Of a stretch of 64,000 nucleotides of DNA, positions 43,830 through 54,270 are shown piece by piece. The DNA lies in contig CAJNDS010001336.1 in NCBI GenBank assembly GCA_905221605.1, forward strand, positions 382,473 to 446,472. The letters run 5' to 3'. Under the pieces are notes generated by a model. That model saw only the letters and a program-made list of their open reading frames with translations, ran no database searches and was not told the DNA's origin. Position numbers and translations under genes: made by a program. Each line of letters opens with the position of its first letter. The stretch's first letter is position 1. This DNA comes from Symbiodinium natans. Lineage: Eukaryota; Sar; Dinophyceae; Suessiales; Symbiodiniaceae.

Positions 43830-44091
43830 AACCCTAAACCCTAAACCCTAAACCCTAAACCCTAAACCCTAAACCCTAAACCCTAAACCCGGCTTGGTAT
43901 CGCCCAAAGAACTTTGCCATTCATTTATCCTCGACCTCGGCCCTAAACCCTAAATCCCTAAACCCAAAGGATCCGTCAGAGCAAGAGCACCGCACGAAGG
44001 CCCTAAACCCCAAACCCTAAACCCTAAACCCTAAACCCTAAACCCTAAACCCTAAACCCTAAACCCTAAACCCTAAACCCTAAACCTGTAA
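43830..44091. repeat. Two (CCCTAAA)n arrays
   Basis: About eight units at 43833-43889 and about twelve at 44005-44086, separated by a 100-bp island (43890-44000) of unclear status. Confidence 0.9.
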
Positions 44092-44276
44092 GGTTCAGAA
44101 ACCCTAACCACTGACCACTAGCCCCCACCAGGCTCTAGCTGGGGCTAGGGCTCAAGGCCTGCTGGGCTGTTCTCAGGGTGCAGGGTTCAGGTTTCTACCA
44201 CTTAGTTGCTTCGTGGGGGATGGGGGGGAAGAGAAAGACCCTGAACCCTAAACCCGAAACCCTAAACCCTAAACCG

Positions 44277-44365
44277 TTCTAGGTAGGCAGCTTTCACTGA
44301 GGTTGTGGCACGGATGTGAGGAAGAGCTCGCGGCTAGCGACCAGCCTTCCACGGACATCTGAAAC
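44277..44365 (-). CDS. Exon-like island, unknown gene
   Basis: The minus strand reads DVRGRLVASRELFLTSVPQP after GGTTTCAG, a possible acceptor. C-rich repeat on the left. No family match. Confidence 0.35.
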
Positions 44366-44487
44366 CCTAAACTCGCACACCTTGGGATGCTAGAAAAAAC
44401 CCTCGGTTTAGGGTTTAGGGTTTAGGGTTTAGGGTTTAGGGTTTAGGGTTTCGGGATTAGGGTTCAGGGTTTCGGGTTTAGGGTTCA

Positions 44488-44570
44488 GAGGTTCCTGAAA
44501 TAGGGGCCTGAAAAAATAGAATAGGGGTTTGGGGGGTGGGGGGGGGGCGGTGGTATTAAACTCCTCTTGC
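44488..44570. mobile_element. Truncated MITE-like repeat, family M7 copy 3
   Basis: ATAGGGGCCTGAAAAAATAG and a following G-run match the left part of the M7 copies; the right part is missing. Confidence 0.45.
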
Positions 44571-44599
44571 TTGGAGAGCTGATCGCGGTCGCACAACTC

Positions 44600-45420
44600 G
44601 AGGGGATTTGATGAACCCGGACCCTAGAACCCTAGATGGAGCCGTTGCGCTGGGTTCTGTCGGGTTGTCTTGGACTTGTTGTAGGGATCGAGTGGCAAAG
44701 CGTTGCGCGGAGTTCTACAACACTTTTCACGTATCAAACCTTGATAGCCCGGCAGCGCAAGTCACGGCTATGACTTAGAACACCGGAGCACCATCGTAGG
44801 CTGAAAGCGGTGCAGTGTAGTACGTTTACTGTTTACTTGCTCATTTCTTGTCACAGTATACATGAAACTGGCTCGTGTTCCAATATGTCAACAATGTTAC
44901 AATCTGCCACAGCGTGCGGTTGAATGGCAGAAAGTTGTGTTCTAGCATTGCATTGAATACCAGAGCATGCTATAGCATGTTCGCGTTATCGTGAATATTC
45001 TAGACTGTTTGCGCACTTCTATGGAGAGAAAACAGAATAGCATGGAACATTCATGAATCATGTCACAGTGAATGGAATTGCCATAGGCGATGGGGTAATA
45101 TAGTATATTCTCGTGTATTGCAGCATGCTACCGTATAATCAAGAATTCTCTAGATTGTCACTGTGCGTTCTAGTGTGTAAGTCATGTTGTCGTCTATTAT
45201 ATCCTTGGGGACCAAATGAACCCCAAAATGCTCTATGGCTCATATTCCCTAACAGAAACTATAGTAGTATAGGGTATATGGCCCTCAATTTTAAGGTTCA
45301 TGTCGTCCTCCTTGGGGGATGGGAGTGGGGAGGTCCGTCGGGATGGGGTGGTAAAAGACCTAAAGCCACGAAACAAGCAGCAAGGCCTCGGGATCCGATC
45401 CCTGCAAGGTGGCCACCCTA
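44600..45420. other. AT-richer unique block free of telomere-like repeats
   Basis: About 800 bp with no TTTAGGG units, rich in short degenerate recurrences (AGCATG, TAGCATGTTCGCG, GAATATTCTAGA, ATTCTCTAGATTG). This suggests an old tandem repeat of TAGCAT/TTCTAGA units. From 45190 to 45330 an imperfect inverted repeat (CTTGGGGACCAAATGAACC / GGTTCATGTCG...CTTGGGG) is visible. No coding evidence. Confidence 0.5.
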
Positions 45421-45451
45421 AACCCTAAACCCTAAACCCAAAACCCTAAAC

Positions 45452-45556
45452 CTTAGTTGCTGAGTTCATAAGCCCCCAAATAGTGTATACTTTCAGTTCT
45501 ATAGGGGATACTCGTATCCCAAATAGTGTAAGGTCTGCTCACTCAGCGCCACTAAG
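45452..45556. mobile_element. Palindromic MITE-like element, family M2 copy 2
   Basis: It begins CTTAGTTGCTGAGTTCATAA and ends CTCACTCAGCGCCACTAAG, with inner AGTGTATACTTTCAGTTC. Its left end is inside CCCTAAA repeat. Confidence 0.8.
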
Positions 45557-46144
45557 AAACCCTAGACCGCGCTGGTGCCTCCGGTGAGAGAGAGGGCCAG
45601 GTAGCCTGCATCGCGGCAATATGAAGAAGCCCCGTGGTTCCAAATCAAGGCAACCTCACATGTGTTGTATATTGTTAAAATATATACATACTGATATTTA
45701 TTTGTCTATGTTCTGCTTTTTTTCTTTTGTTCATTCACATACCCTTGCGTTTGTATTCGTATTTGTATTACACACACCTTTTTTTTTGGGGGGGGGGCAT
45801 TTCTGAGGCCCTCGACGCTAGATGTCTAGGGTTTGGGCGGCTTGGGCTTTAACTTAGGGGTTTAGAAGAAGCTTAGGGGGGTGCTAGATGAAAGTTCGGG
45901 GTCGTTGGAACTTGAAGAAGTCGCGAGACACGCCCAGGGCCTCCAACCTGCCCTTTGTCGACTCAGCGCATATGCACTGCACACTTTCAGGGCAGCGACT
46001 GCGCCAAAATGGGTGACTTGAGGACAATACCAAGAAGAATCCGGGGCCTAGGTCTAGAGTCCAGGACGTTCTACACCGCCCCGAAACGCAAAACCAAAAG
46101 CCCCCAACCCCCTCCCAACCCCCTAAACCCCCTAAGAACCCAGT

Positions 46145-46235
46145 CATAGACCTGAACCCTAAACCCTAAACCCTAAACTCTAAACCCTAAACCCTAAACC
46201 CTAAACCCTAAACCCTAAACCCTAAACCCCAAACC
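46145..46235. repeat. (CCCTAAA)n array
   Basis: About twelve units, left of the exon island at 46238. The unique segment 45600-46140 before it has open frames that I cannot assign. Confidence 0.9.
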
Positions 46236-46237
46236 CT

Positions 46238-46310
46238 GGGCCGCCTCTGGCCGCAGGGACACCCGGCGCACCGCACCCAGAAGGTCCAGGACAGGGTACA
46301 GCGGCGCCTC
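46238..46310 (-). CDS. Exon A of a paralogous exon pair, unknown gene
   Basis: The minus strand reads APLYPVLDLLGAVRRVSLRP, then EAAQ. A possible acceptor AG lies directly before the GCG codon of the first Ala, and the donor is CAGG-GTTTGG. It is homologous to the island at 62914-62980 (APLYPVVDLLGAVRRLSLLP): about half of the base differences are synonymous third-position changes and the rest mostly conservative, which is the signature of selection on a protein. The upstream frame (GFLCTALGLAE) to 46346 may also be exonic. Confidence 0.65.
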
Positions 46311-46346
46311 CGCGAGCCCCAGAGCGGTGCATAAGAAGCCTCTAAG

Positions 46347-46800
46347 GTTTAGGGTTTAGGGTTTAGGGTTTAGGGTTTAGGGTTTAGGGTTTGGGGTTTG
46401 GGGTTTGGGAGTAGGGTTTAGGGTTTAGGGTTGTAGGGTTTAGGGTTGTAGGGTTGTAGGGTTTAGGGGCTGTAGGGTGGTAGGGCTTTTCTGGTTTAGG
46501 GTTTTAGGGTTTGAGGGTGGGTTTTCGGGTTTGAGGGTTATATATTTTAGGGATTTCAGAGGCTTAGAGTTGAGTGTTGTAGGGTTTAGGGGAGGGTTGT
46601 AAGGTTTTCGGGTTTAGGCTGTTAGGATTTGAGGGTTTGCGGGTTTCGAGTGAGGAGCCCTACGCAAATCTAGGACTTGGGTTCAAAGGCAGGCCTGGCT
46701 TCACAACAGATGCGTAGTCCAATATGAAAGCCCAAGCGGGGCTGCACTTGGATAAGGGGCGCTCTCGGGCTCTGTAGGGGTTTTAGTTTAGGTTGGGATG
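46347..46800. repeat. G-rich telomere-like field
   Basis: TTTAGGG units (46349-46392) decay into TTTGGGG, TGTAGGG and GGTTTTAGGG forms to about 46640, followed by unassigned unique sequence. Confidence 0.7.
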
Positions 46801-47406
46801 TCCCCTTGGCTTTGGGCTTTCGGGTCTCTCGGAATTTTGGGGAGTTTAGGCATTCATGAGGTTAGAGCCTTCAGATGCAACAGCCTTTCCGCACATGAGA
46901 GCCCGCTTGGGAGCAGGGACTCCGTGAGTAGGGACTGGCGAGAAGCAGTGCCCCCTCTCCCTCTCCTTGCGCACGGCTACGAGGACATTCTGTCAGGAAG
47001 TGGTGGGAACACACGCAAGATCAGCCAGCAAGCGAGGCCGCTTTTCAGACAAACTCTGAAGTAAGTCGGCACGCATCTTGATGTGGGCCCCTGCAAGTGT
47101 ACTCTGACGGGTCATCCAAGTTCTCAGCCATTCCACGGTCCCGCGTTCAGCCTGTACAAACGCGCACAACGTGGCTTCCACAGCTTCGGTCCAGACATCA
47201 ACTGCTGTACATAACTCAGACTAGGCCCTCTCGCTCTGCTGTGCGTGGAGCCTAGTTGCCTCTTGAGTATCGCTAACAGACAACATTACCAGCAGCTAGT
47301 CGTCCTGTTCTTGGTCTTGCACTAGCACATCTTTCACACGGAGACCTGCCACCTGTAAGGCACTGCATCGATCCAACACACGTAGCGCACGCCCGCCTGA
47401 AAAGAA

Positions 47407-47537
<131 letters not shown>

Positions 47538-47680
47538 TAAACCCCGAACCCCAAACCTTAAACCCCAAACCTTAAACCCCAAACGCTAAACCCCAACCAC
47601 TGAACCCTAAACCGCAAACCCAAAACCCTAAACCCCCAAACCCCAAACCCTAAGCCCCAAACCCTAAACCCCAAACCCTA

Positions 47681-47764
47681 ATACTAACAGTCCATAGGGA
47701 TTCTCAGAGAAAAACACTGTAATCCCTAAGAAGGACTGGCAGTATAAGGAGGATTACATCCCAA
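47681..47764. mobile_element. Truncated palindromic element, family M1 copy 6
   Basis: It lacks the left TIR (starts at ATACTAACAGTCC inside CCCTAAA repeat) but keeps the right arm GGACTGGCAGTATAAGGAGG and ACATCCCAAG. Confidence 0.7.
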
Positions 47765-47913
47765 GTCCCATATAGAGTACGGCACCCTTGAAGAAAGGGG
47801 TCAGGGTTTAGGGTTTTAGGGTTTAGGGTTTCGGGTTTAGGCTTTAGGGACCCCATGTCAGAGAGCTAAAGATGCCAGTGGTCGCTCGGTGCAGCGTTCA
47901 GGAACCCTGGAGC

Positions 47914-48047
47914 TTTAGTTGCTGAGTTCATAAGCCCCCCCCCCCCCCCCCCCAAAAAAAAAAAAAAGAGAACAAAGTGTACACTTTCAGTTCTAAGGGG
48001 GTTATAGTATACCAAGAAGTGTAAAGTGTACTCACTCAGCTACTAAG
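47914..48047. mobile_element. Palindromic MITE-like element, family M2 copy 3
   Basis: It begins TTTAGTTGCTGAGTTCATAA and ends ACTCACTCAGCTACTAAG; the family's C-run has expanded to a C/A homopolymer stretch (47936-47966). Confidence 0.8.
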
Positions 48048-48199
48048 GAGAGAAGCTGAACCACACAACCCCCAACCACCCAAAAACGATGGTCACTTAA
48101 CGTAAGTTCGCGGCTCAGGGTTTAGGGTGTCCTAAAACCTGTAACCCCTAAAAAACCCTATAAACCCCTATAAACCTCAAAACCCTAGAAAATAAAATA

Positions 48200-48253
48200 A
48201 CTACTATTTTTTGAAAAAAAAAACTGAAAACCCTAACCCCCCCCCCCCCCCCC

Positions 48254-48306
<53 letters not shown>

Positions 48307-48520
48307 CGTCCTTGCCGGGGGCGGGGGGGGGGGGTGGGGTGGGGCCTAAACCCTAAACCCTACACCCCAAACCCTAAACCCAACAACCCCAAACCCCAAA
48401 CCCTAAACCCTACGCCCTAAACCCAAAACCCCAAACACCAAACCCCAAACCCCAAACCCTAAACCCTAAACCCCAAACCCCAAACCCTAAACCCTACACC
48501 CTACACCCTAAACCCTTTGT
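48200..48520. repeat. Homopolymers, (CA)n and CCCTAAA/CCCCAAA array
   Basis: C, A and (CA)n runs at 48238-48306, a G-run at 48320-48333, then about 25 CCCTAAA and CCCCAAA units to 48515. No gene; the open frame across the A-runs is spurious. Confidence 0.75.
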
Positions 48521-48522
48521 GT

Positions 48523-48598
48523 CTGCCTCTGGCGCGGTGGACGAAGCTGGCAGCCCCGGCCCTTGGACCACCTGCGGTGAAGAACTTCTTCGGGAGCA
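48523..48598 (-). CDS. Possible exon, unknown gene
   Basis: The minus strand has GTTCTTCACCGCAG as acceptor, then VVQGPGLPASSTAPEADTK. C-rich left, G-rich right. The plus frame is open too. Confidence 0.35.
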
Positions 48599-48825
48599 GG
48601 GTTTAGGGTTTAGGGTTTGGGGTTTAGGGTTTAGGGTTTGGGGTTTGGGGTTTGGGGTTTAGGGTTTGGGGGTTAAGGGTTTTGAAGGTCTTATTTTAGG
48701 GCTGCCTTACCTAGTGCGTAGGGCTTGGATGTAATACTTGAGGGCTTCAAGGGTCATTGCTCTCAGACCAATGAAAAGTTGCTTACGGCCGGACGGGGGT
48801 CTTAAGGCTGTAGAGCTTGAGGGGC

Positions 48826-49206
48826 TTAGGGATTTAGGGATGAACTTGGTAAGGGAGGAGGGATGACCAACAATGCATGGGGGCAAAGTCGCCTGGAGGC
48901 CATCGAACAGGCCGTGGCCGCAATGCTCTGTTCATGTTCAGTGAGGAGCATTTCAGCATGGACACCGCACGAATCGGGAGCTTTGTGGTTGGCCAACTTC
49001 CCAATGGCCGTGCGTGCCGCGTCGAAAGTAGGCGCGTCCCAATGCCCATGCGGGAGGGCAAACTCTGGCGGAGGAATGGCTCGAAGTACCTGCTCTTTGG
49101 CAGGCCGATGCACATTGAGAAGAGCTTCAAAAAGAGCGGAAACGGGTGTCAACTCGGCCGCAGAGTCCGGGACGAGAGGCCTGCGGCTGAGACCATGTTT
49201 AGCCAA
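48826..49206 (-). pseudogene. LINE-type reverse transcriptase fragment
   Basis: A 126-codon minus-strand frame reads PTFDAARTAIGKLANHKAPD, then SCGVHAEML. The segment AI-x-KL-x-x-x-KAPD-x-x-GV-x-AEML is the conserved start of non-LTR retrotransposon RT domains (KAPG-x-DG-I-x-x-E-x-L). The expected downstream RT blocks (FADD) are absent because the frame runs into telomere-like repeat. It is a truncated dead copy, possibly of the same lineage as the endonuclease fragment at 17.7 kb. Confidence 0.75.
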
Positions 49207-49475
49207 GAGTCTCCCAATCTCCTTTGCCGAAGTGCTCGTGAATCCTGATATGAAACACCCTAAACCCTAAACACCAAACCCTAATCCCTAAGCCCTAAAC
49301 CCGAAACACTTTTTCGGGATAAAGAAATTAAATTGTTGAGGCACACAGCTTTTCAGTGAGCTCTCTGCATGGAAAAGAAACCTTAGAACTTTGAGGTCAG
49401 AGCCTTCAGAGTGTTGAGGGTTAGGGTATAAGGTTTAGGGTCTAGGGTTTCGCAGGGTTTCGGCGTTTAGGGCCC

Positions 49476-49554
49476 CCAAATCCCTGGAAGGCGTGCCTGG
49501 CGTCCGTTCACGAAGATGCGAAGCGTTCCTTGAAGGTCGATCAGGGCACCTGCA
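49476..49554 (-). CDS. Exon-like island, unknown gene
   Basis: The minus strand has CCATGTGCAG as acceptor, then ALIDLQGTLRIFVNGRQARL, then PGIWG. The composition is clearly protein-like, with a beta-strand pattern. Confidence 0.5.
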
Positions 49555-49557
49555 CAT

Positions 49558-49660
49558 GGTTTAGGGTTTAGGGTTTAAGGGTTTAAGGGTTTAAGGGTTT
49601 AAGGGTTTAAGGGTTTAAGGGTTTAAGGGTTTAAGGGTTTAAGGGTTTAGGGTTTAGGGC
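49558..49660. repeat. (GTTTAAGG)n variant array
   Basis: Ten 8-bp GTTTAAGG units, an A-insertion variant of the telomere-like heptamer, bounded by normal TTTAGGG units on both sides. Confidence 0.95.
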
Positions 49661-50141
49661 TCCCCAGGCTTAGGGCTTCAAGGAGCAAGAAGCAAGCGGA
49701 AAAAACGGCGGCTCTGAACCCTGCCCTGCAATGGGTTTAGGGTCTAGGGAACCCTAAACCCTGTTAGGGGGCGGTGCCCCAAAGCACTGCAAGCTTCGAG
49801 CACCAAACCACGAAAGCCCACAGACTAGCCCTTTAACACTCAGAACACCTACAGCCCTAAACCCTAAACCCTAAACCCTTAACCCCAAACTATTTAGGTT
49901 CAGGGCTCAGCCCTTTAACCCCTCAAACCCCTGAATCGCTTTAACTCTGAACGGTTGAACCGTTACACCCTTGCACCCTGAGTTTGGGGTTTAGGCATTC
50001 GGGTGCCTCATAACCAAACCCTAAACCCTAAACCCGAAGCCCTAAACCCTACACCCTAAACCCTACACCCCTAAACCCTCAACCCTAAACCCTAAACCCT
50101 AAACCCTAAACCTTCCCCCCCACCCCCCCCCCCCCCCCCCC

Positions 50142-50229
50142 AGTCCCTCCGTGGCGCACCCACCGCGTCGCCGGCAGCCAGGTTTCGAGTGTCCCAGCTG
50201 CTGAAGAGCCACTCCTGATGTTGGGTCGA
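50142..50229 (-). CDS. Exon-like island, unknown gene
   Basis: The minus strand reads STQHQEWLFSSWDTRNLAAG, then DAVGAPRRD. C-rich array left (50070-50112, then a C-run), G-rich array right (50232-50262). Confidence 0.45.
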
Positions 50230-50622
50230 GGGGTTTAGGGTTTAGGGTTTAGGGTTTAGGGCTGAGGGTTAATTAAGCGCAGGTTTCAGCTTCTAGTGAA
50301 GATTGGGCCAAGTTCTGCACCCCTAAAACTTCTAAACGCCAAACCTCGTACACAAAACCCTAAACCCTGAAAAACAAGCCAAAAGGCCCCGAGGCCCTAA
50401 ACCCCTAAACCGCTTAAACCCCTGAACCCTAAACCCGAAACATCAAAAACTCCTAAACCCCTTAAGTCACCCGAATTCCCAAAACCCTTGACCCCCCAAA
50501 ACTCAAAACCTCCCAAAACCCTGAAGCCTAAACCCCAGACCCTAAACTCCCAAAACCCCTAAACCCTAAAACCCTAAACCCTAAACCCTAAACCCTAAAC
50601 CCTAAACCCTAAACCCTAAACC
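50230..50622. repeat. Inferred intron with opposed telomere-like ends
   Basis: G-rich units at 50232-50262 and a perfect (CCCTAAA)8 at 50565-50622 bound a degenerate C-rich middle. On the minus strand the segment starts (GTTTAGG)n and ends (CCCTAAA)n, so its ends are complementary. Confidence 0.6.
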
Positions 50623-50718
50623 CTTCTGACTCAGACGAAGCGGCCGCTTTTGTTCCATCCCATACCGCCCCGTCGAAGCCCGCGAGCCAGGCGTCGCGGA
50701 GCGCGTCCTGGGTGGCTG
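50623..50718 (-). CDS. Exon-like island, unknown gene
   Basis: The minus strand reads TQDALRDAWLAGFDGAVWDG, then TKAAASSESEG, after acceptor candidates CCTCCAG or CACCCAG preceded by (CCCTAAA)n. The donor is the following GG-GTTTAGG. The composition is clearly protein-like. Confidence 0.5.
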
Positions 50719-50721
50719 GAG

Positions 50722-50795
50722 GGTTTAGGGTTTAGGGTTTAGGGTTTAGGGTTTAGGGTTTAGGGTTTAGGGTTTAGGGTTCTAGGGGTTAGGGT
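50722..50795. repeat. (TTTAGGG)n array
   Basis: About nine units. With the array at 50565 it brackets the exon island at 50623-50718 as inverted repeats. Confidence 0.9.
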
Positions 50796-51383
50796 TTAGG
50801 GTTTAGGGGTTTATGGTTTAGGGTTTTCGTTTTTTAGGGTTCAGGGTTTTTAAGGTTAGGGTCCTGATCGGAAAAAGCCTAAACCTTAAACTTCCTAAAC
50901 CCCAAAGGCTTAGGTTCATGGCCTTCGAGCTTTTAGGTCGAGGGGTCAAGGAACAGAGGGGTCCTCAAACACTCCATCAACTCCGATGCCTCCACGCAAA
51001 CCTCCATTACCACCCAAAGACCCCGGTCAAACCCCGTGAGAGAGTACCAAAACCCCCCTTGAAAGCCTAAAACCTGAGCCCTAAACCTCCCTCTAAGAAC
51101 CAAAACCGCACTAAAGCTTGAAGCCTAGACAACGCCAAGCCCTAAAGCCCTTACACCCGAATTAAAACCCTGAAGCCCGAAAACCCTAAACCCTTCTACA
51201 CCCCAAAGCCCCAAACGCTTAGAAACCCTACTAAAGCCCAAGCGCCCTAACACCCAAAGACCCCTAAACCCCCAAAGCCCGAAACCCCAAAACACGACAA
51301 AACAAACCACAACCTCAAAAACATCCTACCCTGAGCCCTAAACCCTAAACCCTAAACCCCAAACCCTAAACCCTAAACCCCAA

Positions 51384-51475
51384 GCGTCCTTACAACAGGC
51401 TTTCGAGCTCCGATCTAGCCAAGGCACGGCAGTGGCCGGAGGCTCGGTGACCTCCTCGGGCCTAAGAGGGTGCCA
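51384..51475 (-). CDS. Exon-like island, unknown gene
   Basis: The minus strand reads LRPEEVTEPPATAVPWLDRS, then SKACCKDAW. C-rich repeat left, GTTTAGGG units right. Confidence 0.4.
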
Positions 51476-51784
51476 AGGGTTTAGGGGTTTAGGGGTTTAG
51501 CGGTTTAGGGGTTTAGGAGTTTAGGGGTTTAGGGTTTAGGGTTAGGGGCTATTGGGTTCGGGCTTGTAGGGGTGTATAAGGCTTGTAATAGTAAGGGGTG
51601 CGAAAGTTTTGAGCGAAGTTTTGCGCGAAAGCTTTTTTCGGCCTCTTAATCCATCTTTCCGGGAGCAGGGCCTTTCCTCCGGGTGGGGCCTTCCCCCAGA
51701 AGCTCAGAGGTTTAAGCAAAATGAGCATTGGGCCTCCCATCCGCTGCTTGGACAAATGTCTTGGGAAGTTCAGAACTCGGGGTG

Positions 51785-51862
51785 AGGGTTTAGGGTTTAG
51801 GGTTTAGGGTTTAGGGTTTAGGGTTTAGGGTTTAGGGTTTAGGGTTTAGGGTTTAGGGTTGA
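51785..51862. repeat. (TTTAGGG)11 array
   Basis: Eleven near-perfect units. The preceding piece (51550-51780) has an open minus frame without recognised domain. Confidence 0.95.
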
Positions 51863-51894
51863 GAGGGAAGTCCGCCACCCTTGAAAAGCACCCT

Positions 51895-51985
51895 ATAAGC
51901 CCTGTAAGGTGAAGGATCCCCCAACGTCGACGACCCACGAGGTGAGGGAGTCGAATCTCAAGGCCCTGTGGGGAAAGGTCTCCGG
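51895..51985. CDS. Possible exon, strand uncertain
   Basis: The plus frame reads STTHEVRESNLKALWGKVSG; the minus frame reads GLEIRLPHLVGRRRWGIL after CTTTCCCCACAG, a good acceptor. Both are plausible; the acceptor favours minus. G-rich arrays lie on both sides. Confidence 0.35.
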
Positions 51986-52047
51986 TATTGGGTTTAGGGT
52001 TTAGGGTTTAGGGTTTAGGGTTTAGGGTTTAGGGTTTAGGGTTTAGG

Positions 52048-52140
52048 TTGGGATGTTTGTTCACCCTTCTATGGGCAGTCCCCAATATCGATTCTAGTAC
52101 CCCCTACTATAGTACCTATTACGGAGCTGTTTATCCCAAG
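52048..52140. mobile_element. Palindromic MITE-like element, family M1 copy 7 (degenerate)
   Basis: It begins TTGGGATGTTTGTTCACCC and ends GGAGCTGTTTATCCCAAG; arms are diverged but the central GATTCTAGTACCCCCTACTAT is typical. It sits exactly at the end of a TTTAGGG array (51991-52047). A (TA)n run follows at 52170-52197. Confidence 0.65.
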
Positions 52141-52166
52141 GCTTAGGGCCTAGTAGCCTAAACCCT

Positions 52167-52197
<31 letters not shown>

Positions 52198-52389
52198 GGT
52201 GTTAGGATGGCAGACTTTGAAGGGTTTCTAAGGTTTAGGCTCTAGGGTTCCTAAGTAGCCCCCAAATAACCCCTAAAGAACCCCTAAGGACCCTTATCAG
52301 GGAACCTCCTCTAGTCCCTTGAGCTTAGGGTTCAAAGGTTCAGCCCTAAACCCTAAACCCTAAACCCTAAACCCTAAACCCTAAACCCA

Positions 52390-52460
52390 CTCTGCGGCAA
52401 GCCGGCCTCTGGCTTGTGAAGCCTAGGGCCATGCCGTCCGGCTGGCCAGCCAACACCTGG
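52390..52460. CDS. Possible exon, strand uncertain
   Basis: The minus frame reads VLAGQPDGMALGFTSQRPAC; the plus frame TLRQAGLWLVKPRAMPSGWP is also open. C-rich left, G-rich right, as for other islands. Confidence 0.3.
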
Positions 52461-53002
52461 GTTTAGGGTTTAGGGTTTAGGGTTTAGGGTTTAGGGTTTA
52501 GGGCTTGAGGTTAGGGTTTAGGGCTTGGGGTTTAGGGTTTAGGGGGTTTAGGGCTTGGGGTTTAGGGTTTAGGGCTTGGGGTTTAGGGTTTAGGGAGGAT
52601 TTAGGGTTTAGGGTTTCAGTCCCAAACCCCCCCAAGCCCTGAACCCTAAGCCAGACAAACCCCAAACCCAGAAGCTTGAACGTTTTAGTGTGTAGAGTTC
52701 CGAACCCTTCAGCGCACGGGGTACCGAAAGTCAAGTCACAGGCAACGCCTTCTTGCAATGGAAATCTCTGCACCAAATCCTCACTAACACACCGCTGCGC
52801 TTTTCAGGGGATCCCACCCCAGAATAAGACCTTTCTGAATCTACAGAGCCGCTGGGCAGTGCAGAATCCCAGAACTCCGTCCCTCGAAAGCCTCAACCGC
52901 CACGCCATGCCCCGAAGCCCCTAAACCCCTAGACCCCGAAACCCTACCCTAAACCCATCCTTTCTCAAACCCTAAACCCTAAACCCGAAACCCTAAACCC
53001 CC

Positions 53003-53100
53003 AAATCAGGGCCCGAAATGAGGTACGCTGCGCAGTGCAGTGCCCAAGGGCCTCGTCGACGTGCACCTGAGGTCGGCAAAGAAAGGGCAGGAGTGCAGCG
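53003..53100 (-). CDS. Exon-like island, unknown gene
   Basis: The minus strand carries a strong pyrimidine-rich acceptor (CCTTTCTTTGCCGACCTCAG), then VHVDEALGHCTAQRT. C-rich repeat lies on the left. Confidence 0.45.
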
Positions 53101-53269
53101 AATTTGGGGTTAGGGGACTAGGCGGACTTGGGTCAAAAGCCCCGAAGCCCAGAAAACCCCAAAAGACCCTAAACCCTAAACCCTGAACCTGAACCCTAAA
53201 CCCAAAACCCTAACCCCTAAACCCTAAACCCCTAAACCCAAAACCCTAAACCCAAAACCCAAATGTGAG

Positions 53270-53352
53270 AGGCCACTGGGGGCCTCAAAGTATCGGCCGG
53301 CCCCTGCGACGAACTCGGTGTGCGCGGCCCCTAAAGCGGTACCTGACGGGCA
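53270..53352 (-). CDS. Exon-like island, unknown gene
   Basis: The minus strand reads SGTALGAAHTEFVAGAGRYF, then EAPSGLSH. C-rich left, G-rich right. Confidence 0.4.
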
Positions 53353-53697
53353 GGGTTTAGGGTTTCGGGTTTAGGGAATTATAGGGTTGAGTGTTTAAGG
53401 TTTAGGGTCTGCCACTCGCTTCTTGTCTTCACTTCTCCAACTTCTTTCATCCTCGCTCGAAAAAAATAGAATCATGACATATGACAGGTGCCCAGCTTTG
53501 TCGGGGCAGGCCAAGAGAGTAGACATCCCCCTGAGAGCTTCCTGAACCCTAAACCCTAAAGCCCTAAACTCTGAACCCTAATCAGGGTACCGGGTTTGGG
53601 GGGTTTCCGTGTTTAGGAGGCTTGGGGTTCTTTACATGGATCCTGCCCGCTCCTTGGGAACCAAGTGAACCCCAACAAGTGGCACCACGCATCCTTT

Positions 53698-53847
53698 ACC
53701 CGTTACCCGTTACCCGTTACCCGTTACCCGTTACCCGTTACCCGTTACCCTAAACCCTAAACCCTAAACCCTAAACCCTAAACCCTAAACCCTAAACCCT
53801 AAACCCTAAACCCTAAACCCTAAACCCTAAACCCTAAACCCTAAACC
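53698..53847. repeat. (CCCGTTA)7 array fused to (CCCTAAA)14 array
   Basis: Seven perfect CCCGTTA units switch within one unit to fourteen perfect CCCTAAA units (53749-53847). The sharp junction without loss of phase suggests independent local amplification of a mutated unit. The gap 53360-53690 holds only unassigned sequence. Confidence 0.95.
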
Positions 53848-53854
53848 TACCGAG

Positions 53855-53963
53855 GTCAAGATCCCATACGCCCATCGTACAGCAACAGAAGGGCCCCCCG
53901 GAGACTGTGAGTCCAATTGCTGGGAGGGTGCCGTGGAGCGACTCGCCGCTCCTCAGCCGTCCA
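53855..53963 (-). CDS. Possible exon, unknown gene
   Basis: The minus strand is open (STAPSQQLDSQSPGGPSVAV in one frame, PSNWTHSLRGALLLLYDG in another). C-rich left, G-rich right. The frame cannot be fixed. Confidence 0.3.
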
Positions 53964-54069
53964 AGTTTAGGGTTTAGGGTTTAGGGTTTAGGTTTTAGGG
54001 TTTAGGGTTTAGGGTTTGGTGTATGGGGTTCAGGGTCTGGGGTGTAGGGTGTAGGGTCTAGGGTTTACC

Positions 54070-54270
54070 CCCATCCATTGATGTATAAATCTCACAAAGG
54101 TACATAAACTTACATGTAAAACTATACATACGCAATGATGGCATCTATATGTTCACATATGTATATATCTATAGATGTATATATATATATATATATAAAT
54201 AAATAAATATATATATATATACACATATAGAGAGAGAATAGAATATTCACATGAATATATGTGCTTGCCC
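54070..54270. repeat. AT-rich (TA)n-type low-complexity block
   Basis: TATATA, AAATAAATA and GTATATAT runs at 54160-54235 with flanking AT-rich sequence. No promoter-like signal is claimed. Confidence 0.7.
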
